Of a stretch of DNA of 64,000 nucleotides, positions 33,109 through 46,494 are shown piece after piece. Within the stretch, counting starts at the first letter, position 1. Each line of letters begins with the position of its first letter. The position numbers and the translations under genes are program-made. This DNA is from Cephalopachus bancanus (lineage: Eukaryota > Chordata > Mammalia > Primates > Tarsiidae). The notes below the pieces were generated by a model that ran no database searches, was not told the origin of the DNA, and worked only from the letters and a program-made list of their open reading frames with translations. The DNA lies in NCBI GenBank assembly GCA_027257055.1, contig JAPVLO010000233.1:2604001-2668000 (forward strand), read 5' to 3'.

Positions 33109-33371
33109 AAGACTTGGGATGAGCTAGAACGAGAACACGGAGGAAGCCTGGCCCTTGACACCCCCCCACCTTGTCTCCCACTTTGCCTGCCTTTGCAGAA
33201 GAATCACCCATCAGCAAAACCCAGGCTGTCAATCTCAACTCTTCAAAAGAAACACACAAAACTACCAAGTACGAGGTGCAGCGGAGTGCCCGTGCGAACC
33301 GCTCTGAGCCTGGGGCTCCCTCATGCGCCGTCTCCCTGAAATCCCCTCTATGTCGGGAGGACAGAGAGAGC
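33109..33371. other. Unassigned DNA
   Basis: Nothing recognised. Confidence 0.35.
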
Positions 33372-33383
33372 GACATTAACTTT

Positions 33384-33516
33384 TTTATTTTTTATTTGAG
33401 AGACGAGGTCTTGCTATGTCGCCCAGGCTGGTCTCAAACTCCTGGCTTCAAGCGACCCTCCCTCCTCGGCCTCCCAAAGTGCTGGGATGACAGGCATGAG
33501 CCACCGCACCCGGCCA
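33384..33516 (-). mobile_element. Single left-arm Alu with TSD
   Basis: GACATTAACTTT at 33372-33383 and 33517-33528. Only the left arm lies between; a free left monomer or 3'-truncated transcript. Confidence 0.9.
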
Positions 33517-33528
33517 GACATTAACTTT

Positions 33529-34509
33529 CAGCAGATTTCTGCCGAAAAAGTTAAACCACAAATAAGTGAGCATTTGACATGCCAGTGGGTCAGGGCAGTT
33601 TGGGGTGAAATCCACCTGTGTGGGCTAGCTCGTGCCTGGGGACGGTGGACAGGTGAGATCTGCTGCCTGCGAGTTGGAACGAGGTGAGCAGGATTGGGCA
33701 GGAGAAGGGGCCGTGGAGGGCGCTCATTCAGGCCTTGCCACCCGGGACCCACGAGCATCCATCACTCGGCACTGACAAGCGGCACCATTGGCCTGGGAGA
33801 GTCTGTATTCCCTGCGTGCATTAATCTTCCCTTTCCAGGGAGCTTGCCAGTCCGTCTTTGGAGGAGAACACTTCATGTCAGCATCTCCCAAATAACCCAA
33901 GCTCTTTGTTCCTCCTGCCTTCCCGGCGTCTGGTCCTTGTTCTCCCATCGGGCACATCATCTTTCTAATCGCTTGCCACATACGGTTGGCCCGACCCAAC
34001 CGCGCTCTTCTCTGTGGCGCCTTGTTGCTGCGATCTGTGGTTGCGGTTTTTAAAGACTTAATAGACGGATGTGCCTTTCCGTCCCCGAGGAAGGAAGCTT
34101 TTCACTTGGCATTGTTTTCCGCCATCATGTTTTTGTTGTTGGCTGCAGCAAAGCAGAAAATTGCTGCTTTCTTTCTGTTGCCCAACTGCCCATGCCACTT
34201 CCAGTCCATGGGAAGAAAATCAATTGTTTTTCTGCAAGTTGCATTCAGACATCTGGGTTATTAGTTGCTGAAGTCTTCCCTATTCTCTCCTCTGACCAGC
34301 CCATAGCTCTGTGATGGAAAAAGAAACTGCTCTTTCTATATCGATGAGAAATCAACTCATCTTGTCTCCTCTAGTTATTTCAAAGCACCTCGCTTTGTTG
34401 CAGGATATTCATGACCTGGATGAAATGCACATGCCTGTAGGTCAGGCCGCTTCAAGTTTCTTTACTTTATTTCTGAGTTTTACCAAATGTAGTGCTTACA
34501 GATTGGACC
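33529..34509. other. Repeat-free DNA
   Basis: No interspersed repeat is recognised over almost 1 kb, unusual in this window. Several short frames at 33986-34314 have no domain. Possible conserved non-coding sequence, but only by absence of repeats. Confidence 0.4.
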
Positions 34510-34632
34510 TCCGCTTGTCTTTCACACCCATGTGAGGATGCCGTTTTTAACCCCATTTTATGGACGAGGCAGCCGAGACCACAGAACTTAAATATCTTGC
34601 CTAAGGCCCCACGCACACCCAGCTGGTGAGCA
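34510..34632 (-). mobile_element. MIR SINE
   Basis: CCCATTTTATGGACGAGGCAG, TATCTTGCCTAAGGCCCCAC follow MIR antisense. Confidence 0.65.
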
Positions 34633-35507
34633 CGCTTCACGACAGTGCCCGCTGTCCCTCAAGAGATTGACATCACTCCCCCACCCCCCCACAGGAAAAA
34701 CTTTTCCAAGTATGTGCCTTTTGCACAGAAATCGCAATTCGAACCAAAATACTCCGTGCTCCATTTTTTGCCTAAGATTTTAATACAGCGTGAGTCAATT
34801 CCTAAGGAAATATTGCACAGATGCGAGGGACCAATTACGCTGAGAGAAACAGGTTTATGTAGGATGGCCAGGCTTAGAACTCCTTTTAAATGGTTTGTTT
34901 TTCAAACCTGAAGCCCTGATTTGCAGGGAACATTTTGTGCCACCTGAAAGTTTTTGGGTATGCCACACCCAAGTCATAATAATAATAATTTGGACGACGG
35001 TAGCATGACAAGTTAACGCAAGCCAAGAGGCTCAGGTGAAGGAAAGACATTCCTGGTGGCAACTAGCAATTTCAATTCCATCTCAATTGTTTTCAGACTA
35101 CTCGAAGATACTCCTTCTGGAAGAGTGAGAAGTTGGTCAAAAACGTCTTAAGGTCACTTGGCCGCCACTGGGAACGCCTGCTTATTGAAGTTCTAGACCG
35201 GATCACTAGGGATGGATCTTGACACCATCAACTCAGTTCCCGACTTCCTTAGGGACCTTGGGCGAGCTGTTGACCCAGGGATGGCTCAGAGCTGGGACTG
35301 GCCAGAACGAGGGTCTCTGCAGGCAAGCATGAGGACAGGACAGTGGCGGCGGGTGGACAAGCTGAAGTCTGGGCAGAGGGCAGTCGGGACTGGGGAAGCG
35401 GTCGGGCAAGGACTCAGAGAACCAGAGGGCTACAGACAGAATCGGGGTTTGATTCAGATGGGGGAGATTTCCACCCTCTTCTCAGCCGGGGTCTGCTTAA
35501 AGGTTGT
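34633..35507. other. Unassigned DNA, faint MIR-like match
   Basis: 35210-35270 (ACTCAGTTCCCGACTTCCTT, GACCTTGGGCGAGCTG) faintly resembles MIR. A 185-codon frame from 35212 runs on into the MLT1 LTR and is not supported as a gene. A short ATA/AAT tract sits at 34975-34990. Confidence 0.4.
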
Positions 35508-35879
35508 TGTATTGGTTTGCTGGGGCTGTCATAACAAAGGACCACAGACTGGGTGGCTTGAACCACAGATATTTATTTCTGCACAGTTCTGGAGGCTGGA
35601 AGTCCCACATCGAGCTGCCAGCAGGGCCGGTCCCTTCTGGGGCACCGCTCCTTGGCTGGTCGATGGTCATTTTCACCTGGTGTCCTCATGTGGTCCTCGT
35701 CCTAAGTATCTCCTCTTAGAAGGACAGCGGTCATATTGGAATAGGGTCCACCCTCATGACCTCATTTGAACCTAATTAACCCTTTAAATACCCTGCTTTC
35801 AGATGCAGTTACATTCCAAGGAACTAGGGACTCAATGTTCAACGTATGAATTTTGGGGGACACAATTCAACCCATAACA
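35508..35879 (-). mobile_element. MLT1 (MaLR) LTR, nearly complete
   Basis: Begins TGTATTGGTTTGCTGGGGC and ends CAACCCATAACA, both MLT1 termini in antisense. Contains ACAGACTGGGTGGCTTGAAC and GACCTCATTTGAACCTAATT. No internal sequence, so solo. I find no convincing 5-bp TSD. Confidence 0.85.
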
Positions 35880-36445
35880 GTCCCTTTGCTGTGGTCTCCA
35901 GATTCATTTTCTCGTGAGCTCCACTGGGAAAATACATTTTGAGCACGAACACCCCGTAAGTCTATTTAATTATTACAAAGTTTATTTTAACAGGCTGATA
36001 TGCCTTGCACCTTATCAAGCACACTCATATATGGGAATTTTAAAGGATAAGCAAGATATAAATAGCAGTTGTAATATGTCCCATGACCTGAAGGAGCCTC
36101 CTGGTAGCCACTGGGTCGCAGGCACCCTGCTGTGGGGACCACTGCCATGCAGTTACCTTGCATGTCTCATTGATTACGTTTTCTAGGCTTCCTCTGGAAA
36201 CCTACCTGCAATATGGATTGGCACATTCTGTCCTTAGATATGCATATCTCCAGTCAAATTTGCTGAAGTCCCTCAGCCTCAGAGTCATGCTCTCTCTCTG
36301 TAAGCGGGTTCATGCTACGCCCTGACCTGTGCTGTGCTGATTTCTGGTCTTCCTCCCCTGAAAGGGTAAACTGAGGCAAAGTGAGCCGGTGCCGTGGGAA
36401 TCATGCAAAATTGTAACTCAGAGGAGAGTAGAAGGAAGTAAAGTG
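35880..36445. other. Unassigned DNA
   Basis: Nothing recognised. Confidence 0.4.
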
Positions 36446-36458
36446 TATTATTTACCTT

Positions 36459-36758
36459 GTTTTGTTTTTTTTTTTTTTTTGAGTTAGAGTCTCACTCTGT
36501 CACCCAGGCTGGAGGGCAGTGACATGCTCCCAGCCACCACAGCCTCGACCGGCTGGGCTCCGGCGATCCTTCTGCCTCAGTCTTCCAAGTAGCCAGAACT
36601 ACAGGCGCGCGCTACCATGCCCAGCTAATTTTTGATTTATTGTGGAGATGAGGTCTCGCCAAGTTGCCAGGGTGGGCCTCGACCCGCCGGCTTAGGCAAT
36701 CCTCTCACCTCGGCCTCCCAAAGTGCTGGGATTACAGGCTGAGCCACCGAGTCCGGCC
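36459..36758 (-). mobile_element. Alu SINE, type A, with TSD
   Basis: TATTATTTACCTT at 36446-36458 and 36759-36771, exact. Confidence 0.95.
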
Positions 36759-36996
36759 TATTATTTACCTTTTACAGATGGATAGAGGGCCAGCACTCGG
36801 GCGAGGGTGGCGTGGAAGGCTGGAAACTGGGTGTATTTAAGGGCCTTTAAAGCAAGGAGGGCTTAGACCTGGTGGAGATCTGGGTCAAAAGGAATGTCCA
36901 GGGTTGTATTCTTTGGCTTCCATTCTTTGTAGTCACATGATTCTAGTAACTTGACATGGCCAGGCATCAACGTCTCATGATCTCAGGTGGTGAGCT

Positions 36997-37097
36997 AGCC
37001 AGGCTCAGTGGCTCAGCCTGTAATCCCAGCATTTTGAGAGGCTTAGGCAAGAGAATTGCCTGAGCCCGTGGGTTTGAGACCCGCCTGGGCAACTTGG
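36997..37097 (+). mobile_element. 3'-truncated Alu left arm, type A
   Basis: Runs from GCCAGGCTCAGTGGCTCAGCC to GGGCAACTTGGTG and then stops without linker or right arm, at a perfect hairpin. Confidence 0.85.
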
Positions 37098-37124
37098 TGT
37101 ATTGTATGTTCACAATACACCAAG
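37093..37124. repeat. Perfect 13-bp inverted repeat, 6-nt loop
   Basis: CTTGGTGTATTGT (37093-37105), loop ATGTTC, ACAATACACCAAG (37112-37124). The left stem starts in Alu sequence and ends outside it. Confidence 0.97.
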
Positions 37125-37202
37125 AAACATAGTGTGCCAGCAGTCGCCATGGGTGGCCAATAACCATGTATCAGTACGACTGCCTAAAAGATAGGTTGTT
37201 AA

Positions 37203-37494
37203 GCTGGGCTCGGTGGCTCAGCCTGTAATCCCGCACCTTGGGAGGCCGAGGTTAGTGAATTGCCTGAGCCTGCAGGTTCGAGACCCGCCTGGGCAACTTG
37301 GCGAGACCTCATCTCTACAATAAATCAAAAAATCAGCCCGGTGTGGTAGTGCATGCCTGTAACTCTGGCTACTTGGAAGGCTGAGGCGGAAGGATCGCCC
37401 GAGCCCAGCAGGTGGAGGCTGCGGTGGCCGGGAGCGGCCACTGCACTCCAGTCTGGGCGACTGAGTGAGACTCCAACTCAAAAAAAAAAAAAAG
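37203..37494 (+). mobile_element. Alu SINE, type A, with TSD
   Basis: AGATAGGTTGTTA at 37189-37201 and AGATAGATTGTTA at 37496-37508. Has the right-arm GTGGCCG/CGGCCAC hairpin. Confidence 0.95.
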
Positions 37495-37691
37495 AAGATA
37501 GATTGTTAGCAAGACTGGACATGCTTAAGGGGTTCGGTGTAATCACTGGTTTCTAAAACAAAAGTGTTTTTCTTGTTAATGATTATAGGATAAGGATGTG
37601 TGGGCCATGCAAACTGTGTGGCAAGGAAATTTCAAGGGGCAAGGCCTAAGTAAAATGTGTATGTTGATTCAAAATGGCTACATTATATTCT

Positions 37692-37816
37692 TTTTTTTTT
37701 TTTTTTGAGTTGGAGTCTTACTCTGTCGCCCAGACTGGAGTGCAGTGGCTGCTCCCGGCCACCACAGCCTCGACCTGCTGGGCTCCGGCGATCCTTCCGC
37801 CTCAGCCTTCCAAGTA
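37692..37816 (-). mobile_element. Right-arm-only Alu, type A, with TSD
   Basis: GGCTACATTATATTCT (37676-37691) and GGCTGCATTATATTCT (37817-37832) flank a right arm alone, so it inserted as a 5'-truncated half element. Confidence 0.93.
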
Positions 37817-37917
37817 GGCTGCATTATATTCTAAAGTTCCCTCCTTTCGCCTCTCCATCAGACCCCCTCCCAGTCCTCAAGGGCACATGTCAACCTCCCA
37901 TCCCACTTATGCCTGAG

Positions 37918-38202
37918 TTTTTTTTTGAGTTGGAGTCTTACTCCGTCGCCCAGGCTGAACTGCAATGGCATGCTCACGCACCTCAGCCCCAACTTGCTGG
38001 ACTCTGGCGATCCTTCCGCCTCAGCCTTCCAAGTAGCTGGAACTACAGGCACATGCTACCACGCCCGGCTAATTTTTTATTTTATTGTAGAGACGAGGTC
38101 TCGCCAATTACCCGGGCTGGTCTTGAACCCGCGGGCTCAGGCAATCCACTCGCCTCAGCCTCCCAAAGTGCTGGGATGACAGACTGAGCCACCTAGCCCG
38201 GC
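37918..38202 (-). mobile_element. Alu SINE, type I
   Basis: ATGCCTGAGTTTTTT before and ATGTCTGCGTTTTTT after suggest a worn TSD. Confidence 0.92.
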
Positions 38203-38377
38203 CATGTCTGCGTTTTTTATTTCACACCTGACAATTTCTTTTTCTTTCTTCTTCTACATCGTTTCAATTTCCCCGGAAGCTGTAAACTCTGCCAGGGTAT
38301 AGACTCCTCTCAAATCTGTCTGTTTTTCTAGTGCCATGAGTGATGCTAGCAAACAGCAGGGGCTTATTCAAAACTTT

Positions 38378-38654
38378 TTAAAAAATCAGTGTCTCGCTCT
38401 GTTGCCCAGGCTGGAGTGCAGTGGCATGATCACAGCCACCACAGTCTCGAGCTCCTGGGCTCAGATGATCCTTCCATCTCAGCCTTCCAAGTAGCTGGAA
38501 CTATAGGTACGCGCCATCACACCTGGCTAATTTTTTAAAAAATTGATTGTAGAGACGAGGGTCTTACCAAGTTGCCCAGGCTGGGCTCAGGCAATCCTCT
38601 CACCTCTGCCTCCCAAAGTGCTGGTAGTACAGGCGTGAGCCACTGCACCCAGCC
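38378..38654 (-). mobile_element. Alu SINE, type O/I
   Basis: Two-armed; left arm lacks the TCTCGAACTCCT portion. Confidence 0.88.
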
Positions 38655-38939
38655 AAGATTGGTGATATTAGTACTGTCCACATGATCACGTGATCAGATA
38701 GAAAATTAACAACTCACCATTGCTTTAGAAGTCATAAGGTAAAGTCTTGCGATTAACCATAAAGATAAATATGATCCTAATGCAATTATTAAGAAAGACT
38801 TTCACATGAATAACCTCTCCAGTTGTCCTTCTGGAGATGCCTCGGGGAGAAAAACAGGTAAAAGTCCCTGTGTGTGGCTTGAGCTGGTGTGGCCTACAGA
38901 GGAAAGATGCTCGTGCTTACAGAAAATCTGTTCTGGGGC

Positions 38940-39095
38940 CTCCCATGCACAGTCCCCCTCAATCCTTACACCAGCACAAGATGGAAACTATCTTCATTTT
39001 GCAGACATCTCTCCTTAGAGAAGCTAAGCAATTTTCTCGACATCACAGAGCTGGTAGATGCTGGGTGGAGTCAGGATTCGAACGCAGAACTGTCC
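38940..39095 (-). mobile_element. MIR SINE
   Basis: TTCATTTTGCAGACATCTCTC, CATCACAGAGCTGGTAGATG and GGATTCGAACGCAGAACTG follow MIR antisense. Abutted by an Alu. Confidence 0.75.
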
Positions 39096-39100
39096 AACTC

Positions 39101-39377
39101 GTATGGTGGATCACGCCTATAATCCCAGCAGTTTGGGAGGTGGAGGTGAGAGGATTGCCTGAGTCCAGGAGTTCAAGACCAACCTGGACAACTTGGTGAG
39201 ATCTCATCTCTACAATAAATAGGAAAAAAAAATTAGCCCAGCGTGGAGGCGTGTGCTTGTAGTTCCAGCTATTTGGGAGGCTGAGGTGGAAGGATCACCT
39301 GAGCCCAGGAGGGCGAGGCTGCGGTGGCTGTGATCATGCTACTGCATTCCAGCCTGGGCGACAGAGTGAGACATGGA
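39101..39377 (+). mobile_element. Alu SINE, type I
   Basis: Two-armed, linker ACAATAAATAGGAAAAAAAA, worn tail GACTAAAACATC. Confidence 0.9.
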
Positions 39378-39606
39378 CTAAAACATCTCAGATCACGTTC
39401 TGCAAGCAGCTGTCTCTTGTGACTCATAGTCTAGGTGTGCTGGGGTCTGTCAGGTTTAAGTCCTGGCAACAATGGGAGACGCATCACGGGATGTTACACT
39501 CTCAGTAGACCCTACCTTGGGCCATGATGTAAAGACTGCCAACGCACAAAAGAACAGATTCAGTTTGTTGCTGAATTTGAATGGAGGAGCAGTGAGCTCT
39601 GTAGTT
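39378..39606. other. Unassigned DNA
   Basis: Nothing recognised. Confidence 0.35.
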
Positions 39607-40228
<622 letters not shown>

Positions 40229-40384
40229 GCTATCAAAACGTCCCCAAGGCGAGTACCTTTGTGTGTTCAGAGCCCGTGGTGGGCTCAGTGACAGGACAAG
40301 TGGGAGGGGCTGTCTCCAACATTGACAAACGCCAACAGGCCACCCTGCAGAGCGCTTGATGCTTAGCACCCCTGTTTCGTTTGC

Positions 40385-40520
40385 CAGTAACAGAAAGGGC
40401 ACACAGGGACCATTTTACAGATAAGAAAGCTGAGGGTCAGAGAGACTAGGTCCCACGGTCGTTAGTGAAAGAAGCAGTATCTGAAGCCAGCCCTGGCCCC
40501 AAAGCTCCTGCTTTTTCCAC
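40385..40520 (-). mobile_element. MIR SINE
   Basis: CCATTTTACAGATAAGAAAGC, TGAGGGTCAGAGAGACTAGG follow MIR antisense. Confidence 0.7.
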
Positions 40521-41073
40521 AGCCTTTGAACTCCAGAGACCATGTGGTCTTTGGTGCCGATGGGGCTGGGGAAGACAGGGACAGGGGGCTAGCTGGTCCT
40601 GGGTATTTCACAGCAGTTGCTCAAGCCCTAGTTGGACACATGACTTCCTGCCTAATCAGAGGATGTGAGTGGCAGCTCTTTGCTTCTGTTGCTGTATCAA
40701 GAGCTGGAGTTTTGTTCTTTCCTCAGTTGACGGAGCCCTCGGACAGGTATGTTTGAAGGTTTGGCAGACACAGGGCAGTGTCCTCTTCCGGTACCAGACG
40801 GTACTTGGTTCATTTGACTCCAATGAGATGGGAGTCAGAGGACATAAAAGGACAGAGAGCAGCTGAGAAGATTCACATTCCATTTCCTCCCACTAAATGC
40901 AATGCCCAGTAGTACCCAGGTTGTACCTGATTGTGGGGACTCTTTCATGATCCAAGCCGCCCTGGGCACGAGAGCTGGTGCTGAGCCCTTAGTGATGAGC
41001 TCTTGTAAAAGGGTATATGTGTGTGTGTGAGAGAGAAATTTTCCCCAGGGCGGAAACTGTAGATTCCTAGTAC
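40521..41073. other. Unassigned DNA
   Basis: Nothing recognised apart from a GT tract near 41018-41028. Confidence 0.4.
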
Positions 41074-41353
41074 CTTTTTTTTTTTTTTGAGTCAAAGTCT
41101 CCCAGGCTGGAGTGCAGTGACATGATCACAGCTCACTGCAGCCTTGACCTCTTGAGCTTAGGTGATCCTCCTATTTCAGTCTCCTGAGTGGCTGACACTG
41201 CAGGCGTGCACTACCATGGCCGGCTGATTTTCTTTTTATTGTGTGTAGAGACGAGGTCTTGCTGTGTTGCCCAGGCTGGTCTCAAACTCCTGAACTCAAG
41301 CAGTCCTCCCACCCTAGCCTCCCAAAGTGCTGGGTGAGCCACCACACCCAGCC
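41074..41353 (-). mobile_element. Alu SINE, type O
   Basis: Right arm lacks the CACTCTGTTGCC piece. Short CCTAGTA repeats flank it. Confidence 0.9.
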
Positions 41354-41639
41354 CCTAGTAACTTCTCATCATGACTTTATCTTAGTCAAAGGAATGCGCT
41401 CCTCTCCAATTCATGGATGGAGACATTGTCAAAAGAGCAAATATGAATGCTTCCCAGAGAGAGGTGAGGGATCTTTAAGCAGAGGATTTGCCAATGCTGT
41501 AATTCCCCTCTCTCTGGGGTCGGTTTGTGAGACAAGCCTGCACAGCTCTATGCAAAAGCCCAGCGTGATTTTCTCTTTCCAAGAAACCGTTTTCCAAAAC
41601 AAAGACCTGGAAACTGCATCCCCAAAAGACATAATGTGG

Positions 41640-41800
41640 GGTGGACCAGGGTCAGACAGTTTTGTCCTGATTTTAGCACAAGCCATTTGTATGACCTCAG
41701 AAAAGTTCCCTGACCTCCAGGAGCCTTGGTGTATCTGTAAATGAAGCCGTTGAACTCGGTGAGTGGCTTTCCAACTTGCTCAATGATGGAATGACTTCTC
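41640..41800 (+). mobile_element. MIR SINE
   Basis: GGGTCAGACAGTTTTGTCCTG, TGACCTCAGAAAAGTTCCCT, GGTGTATCTGTAAATGAAGC follow MIR sense. Confidence 0.65.
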
Positions 41801-42311
41801 AGATGTTCCCACGATGGCAGAAACCTTCCAGAATCCCGGTACACACCACGAATAAAGTGAGAGCTGCACTTGTTGAAGGGGAGGTGACCACAGGGACAGG
41901 AAGCCACATGCTCTGGACACCTTCCCCAAACCGGTGTCCCCAGGACCCACAGGGCTCCACACAGCACGGGTCGCTACAGGTCTCTGACACATGACCCGCT
42001 TTCTCACCAGGAGACGGCTCTCTTTCCTTGCTTCCAAATGTTATTATTTGGAGGAAAAGTTGTTCATCAAACTGGTTGGTGGACTCGCTGGGGGACAATG
42101 CCTTCCGAGCTCGGCTGCTGGGAAACCTCCAGACACGGTGCCTTCTTTGACCTTGCCCGTGGTTCGTGACCACGGTCACCTGCGTACGTGACAGGAGACC
42201 CTCCGCGCATCCTATCATCCTAGCAGTGCTGTCCTAGACTAGCTGGGGAACATGGATTTTCACCACCCTCCAGTCATTTTGCTTGAGACTTTTCTTTAAA
42301 TTAACAAAGCA
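41801..42311. other. Unassigned DNA
   Basis: Several overlapping frames, none with a recognisable domain. Confidence 0.4.
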
Positions 42312-42668
42312 CAATGTTAGTGAGGGTCTCAACGTCTGTGTCCCACCATTCTTATGTTGGCATCCTAAGCCCTAAGGCGGTGGCGGCTAGGAGCTGGGGC
42401 CTTTGGAGACGTGGCTGGGCCAAGAGGACGGAGCCCCCCACGAATGGGTCTCGAGCCCTTATACAAGAGACCACAGAGAGCTCGCCAGTCCCTACCACCC
42501 TGTGAGGACACACAGAAGGCACCGCCCATGAAGACCAGCCCTCACCAGAGACAGAACCTTGACCTTGACCTTGCACTTCCCAGTCTCCGGACTAGTGAGA
42601 AGTAAACGTGTTTGCAAGCCACCTAGTGAATGATATTGTGCTCTGGCAGCCCAGATGGACGAAGACAT
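42312..42668 (+). mobile_element. MLT1 (MaLR) LTR, decayed
   Basis: GGGGCCTTTGGAGACG, CCCTTATACAAGAGACCACAG, GTGAGGACACACAGAAGGC and CTCTGGCAGCCCAGATGGAC follow MLT1 sense order. Confidence 0.75.
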
Positions 42669-42713
42669 ACAGGAAAACAGAATAATTTGTGTGTGTGCGC
42701 GTGTCAAGTCTTT

Positions 42714-43000
42714 TATTTTTATTTTTTAAAAATTTATTTTCGAGTCGGGGGGTACAGCTGGGGATTGATTACACACGTAGGCTGCATGCAGGTGAAGTTC
42801 CGGGCTTTTAGCTGGACCTCTCTCCCCCTGCGAGTGGACCTGGTACCTAGTGACGCGCCACGTGACCACCTCCCTCCTCCCTTCCTTCCTCCCCTCAGAG
42901 TGTCCAGCGTCTGCCGGTCCCACCCTTGTGCTAGTGTGACCCGTGCTCAGGACCCACTGGTGAGTGAAAGCTTGAGGCATTCAACTCTTTGTTTCCGGAA
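42714..43000 (-). mobile_element. 5'-truncated L1 3' end
   Basis: Antisense L1 3' sequence starting with an A/T-rich tail; CCTCAGAGTGTCCAGCGTC and GTGAGTGAAAGCTTGAGGCA correspond to parts of the copies at 28681 and 44373. More diverged. Confidence 0.65.
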
Positions 43001-44284
<1,284 letters not shown>

Positions 44285-44371
44285 CTAACAGGGCTGGTGC
44301 AGCCCAGGGCAGGATGTGAGTCACACACGTTCATCTCCAAACCACAACCCGGGCTGTTGACGTGACTATTT

Positions 44372-44748
44372 TTTAAAAATTTATTTTATTTTAAAGATGT
44401 GGGGTACAATTCAAGGTTAGGTATACAAGTGGTCATTGTACAAGTAAAGTTGGGGCCTCCCTTTGGTCCCCACTTTGCCTGATTTGAGATCAGGTCCCCT
44501 TATTGAGGTGTCCCCTCGCCTCCCCCTACCCCGACAGTATCCCGCTACTGCCAATCCCTTTCTTATAGGATTATGGTAAATGTTCAGGGTCCGCTGATGA
44601 GTGAGAACATGTGGTCCTCAGTTCTTTGTTTCTGTGATAAATCACTGAGTATGGTCGACTCTAAATCCATCCAAGTTGCTGTGAAGTCCATATGTCTGTC
44701 CTTGTTTATGGCTGCATAGTTTTCCATCGTGTATATGGACCACTGTCG
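44372..44748 (-). mobile_element. 5'-truncated L1 3' end with TSD
   Basis: About 377 bp in antisense: TTAAAGATGTGGGGTACAAT, GTTAGGTATACAAGTGGTCA, GATTTGAGATCAGGTCCCC, GTGAGAACATGTGGTCCTC. Flanks GTGACTATTTTT and CTGGCTATTTTT are a worn TSD. Best-preserved example of the L1 type also found at 13.8, 28.7, 42.7 and 55.4 kb. Confidence 0.85.
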
Positions 44749-44762
44749 AGCTGGCTATTTTT

Positions 44763-45417
44763 CTCATTTCTCAGGTGAGAAACTGGGATGGGTGATCTGA
44801 TTTAAGGTCATCTGACTGCCTGTTTCCCTACAGGGATTCTCATTCATGAGAGTCGTGGGGTGATGGCTTGAGACTCTCAGGCTGAGATTCAGTGTCAGGG
44901 TTGGCTTAGGACTCCCCGAAGAAGCCTGTGTATCAGCCCTGCGTGCAGACAGATCTAAGCAACAGAGCATGCGGCATATGTAGGGCAGCACCCTGCACCC
45001 CTGGGTGCCCCGTGTCAGCTCACAGATGGCCGTCCATGCCGAGAGACGGCTGCCTGAGCTCGGGGAGGAAGTCCTCAGCCTACCAGAAGGCCCGCAGGGA
45101 AGGTGAAGGTGATGTCTTCAATCCCCTGGGGACCATGGCCCGGGCCTCAAGCGGCTGGTTTCTCAGGCACATCTCCAGGGCGTCCAGATAGCCCCGAGAA
45201 AGCAGCTCAGGGAAGCCACTGGGATTCGCAGGAAATGTTCCTAGTGAGTCTCATAGGAGAGGCCTGGATTGGGCTCCTGGGCCCTGGGGGTCCTGTGGAA
45301 CCTTGGAGTGAGGGAGGCTGGGGACAGGGTGGGCTCGATCCTCTTAGTCTGGCTTCTGTGGTGGTGTCTCACCCTGATCTGCTTCTCATATGGATCTTCC
45401 ATGATGATTTAATTGTT
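44763..45417. other. Unassigned DNA
   Basis: Nothing recognised. Confidence 0.4.
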
Positions 45418-45704
45418 TATTTTTTGAATTGGCATCTCACTCTGTTGCCCAGACTAGAGTACAGTGGCCGCTCCCGGCCACTGTAGCCTCGACCTGCTGG
45501 ACTCCGGCGATCCTTCTGCCTCAGCCTTCTGAGTAGCTGGAATTACAGGCACGCGCTACCACGCCCGGCTAATTTTTTGATTTATTGTAGAGATGAGGTC
45601 TTGCCAAGTTGCCCAGGCGGGTCTCGAACCCGTAAGCTCAGGCAATCCACTCACCTCAGCCTCCCAAAGCGCTGGGATCACAGGCTGAGCCACTGAGCCT
45701 GGCT
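45418..45704 (-). mobile_element. Alu SINE, type A
   Basis: Two-armed, GGGTCTCGAACCCGTAAGC, GATTTATTGTAGAGATGAGG. Confidence 0.93.
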
Positions 45705-45734
45705 AGAATTCCACTCTTTAAAAAAAAATGTTGA

Positions 45735-46032
45735 GGGCCTGGTACGGTGCTGCACACCTGTAATCCCAGCACTTTTGGAGGCCGAGGTAGTAGGATCGCT
45801 TGAGTCCAGGAATTCAACATCAGCCTGGGCAACAATGTGAGAACACTCCACAAAAAATTTAAAAAATGAACTGGGTGTGGTGGCGTGTACCTGTAGTTCT
45901 AGCTACCAAGGAGGCTGAGGCAGGAGGATATCCTGAGCCCCTCAGGAGGTGGAGGCCGCGGTGAGCCATGATGGTGCCACTGCCCTCCAGCCTGGGAGAC
46001 TGAGCAACATCTTGACTCAAAAAAAAAAAAAG
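45735..46032 (+). mobile_element. Alu SINE, type O
   Basis: Worn copy with extra CCCCTCAGG duplication in the right arm (CTGAGCCCCTCAGGAGG). Confidence 0.88.
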
Positions 46033-46178
46033 CCTAAAGACTGTCTTTCTGGTCTAAGCTTGGTATTGGAGTCAGGGACAGTCTCAGGCCCTGCGAGGGT
46101 GATTGAGATGCCCAAGGGCAATAACAGAGCCACAGACCTGGTTTCCCAGCCCATGTCAGGCTGTTAAGAGAGAACAAG
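46033..46178. other. Unassigned DNA
   Basis: Nothing recognised. Confidence 0.35.
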
Positions 46179-46179
46179 G

Positions 46180-46456
46180 CCGGGCTCGGTGGCTCAGCCT
46201 AACATCCCAGCGCTTTGGAGGGCCGAGGCGGGTGAGCTGCCTGAGCCCGTGGGTTCGAGACCTGCCTGGGCAACTTGGCGAGACCTCATCTCTACAATAA
46301 ATCAAAAATGAGCCTGGCGTGGTAGTGCATGCCTGTAGTTCCAGCTACTTGGAATGCTGAAGCAGAAGGATCGCCAGAGCCCGGCAGGTCGAGGCTGTGG
46401 TGGCCGGGAGCGTGCCACTGCACTCCAGTCTGGGTGACGGAGTGAGACTCCAACTC

Positions 46457-46463
<7 letters not shown>
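46180..46463 (+). mobile_element. Alu SINE, type A, with GA tail
   Basis: AGAGAGAACAAG before and AGAGAGAACGAAA after; the TSD probably seeded the GA repeat. Confidence 0.93.

Positions 46464-46489
<26 letters not shown>
46463..46489. repeat. GA microsatellite
   Basis: About 13 units at the Alu tail. Confidence 0.96.

Positions 46490-46494
<5 letters not shown>

Noticed and set aside
35212..35769. 185-codon plus-strand open frame
   Set aside because: Runs from a MIR-like stretch into an antisense MLT1 LTR; the frame is accidental.
37657..38187. 176-codon plus-strand open frame
   Set aside because: Covers two antisense Alus; no independent coding evidence.
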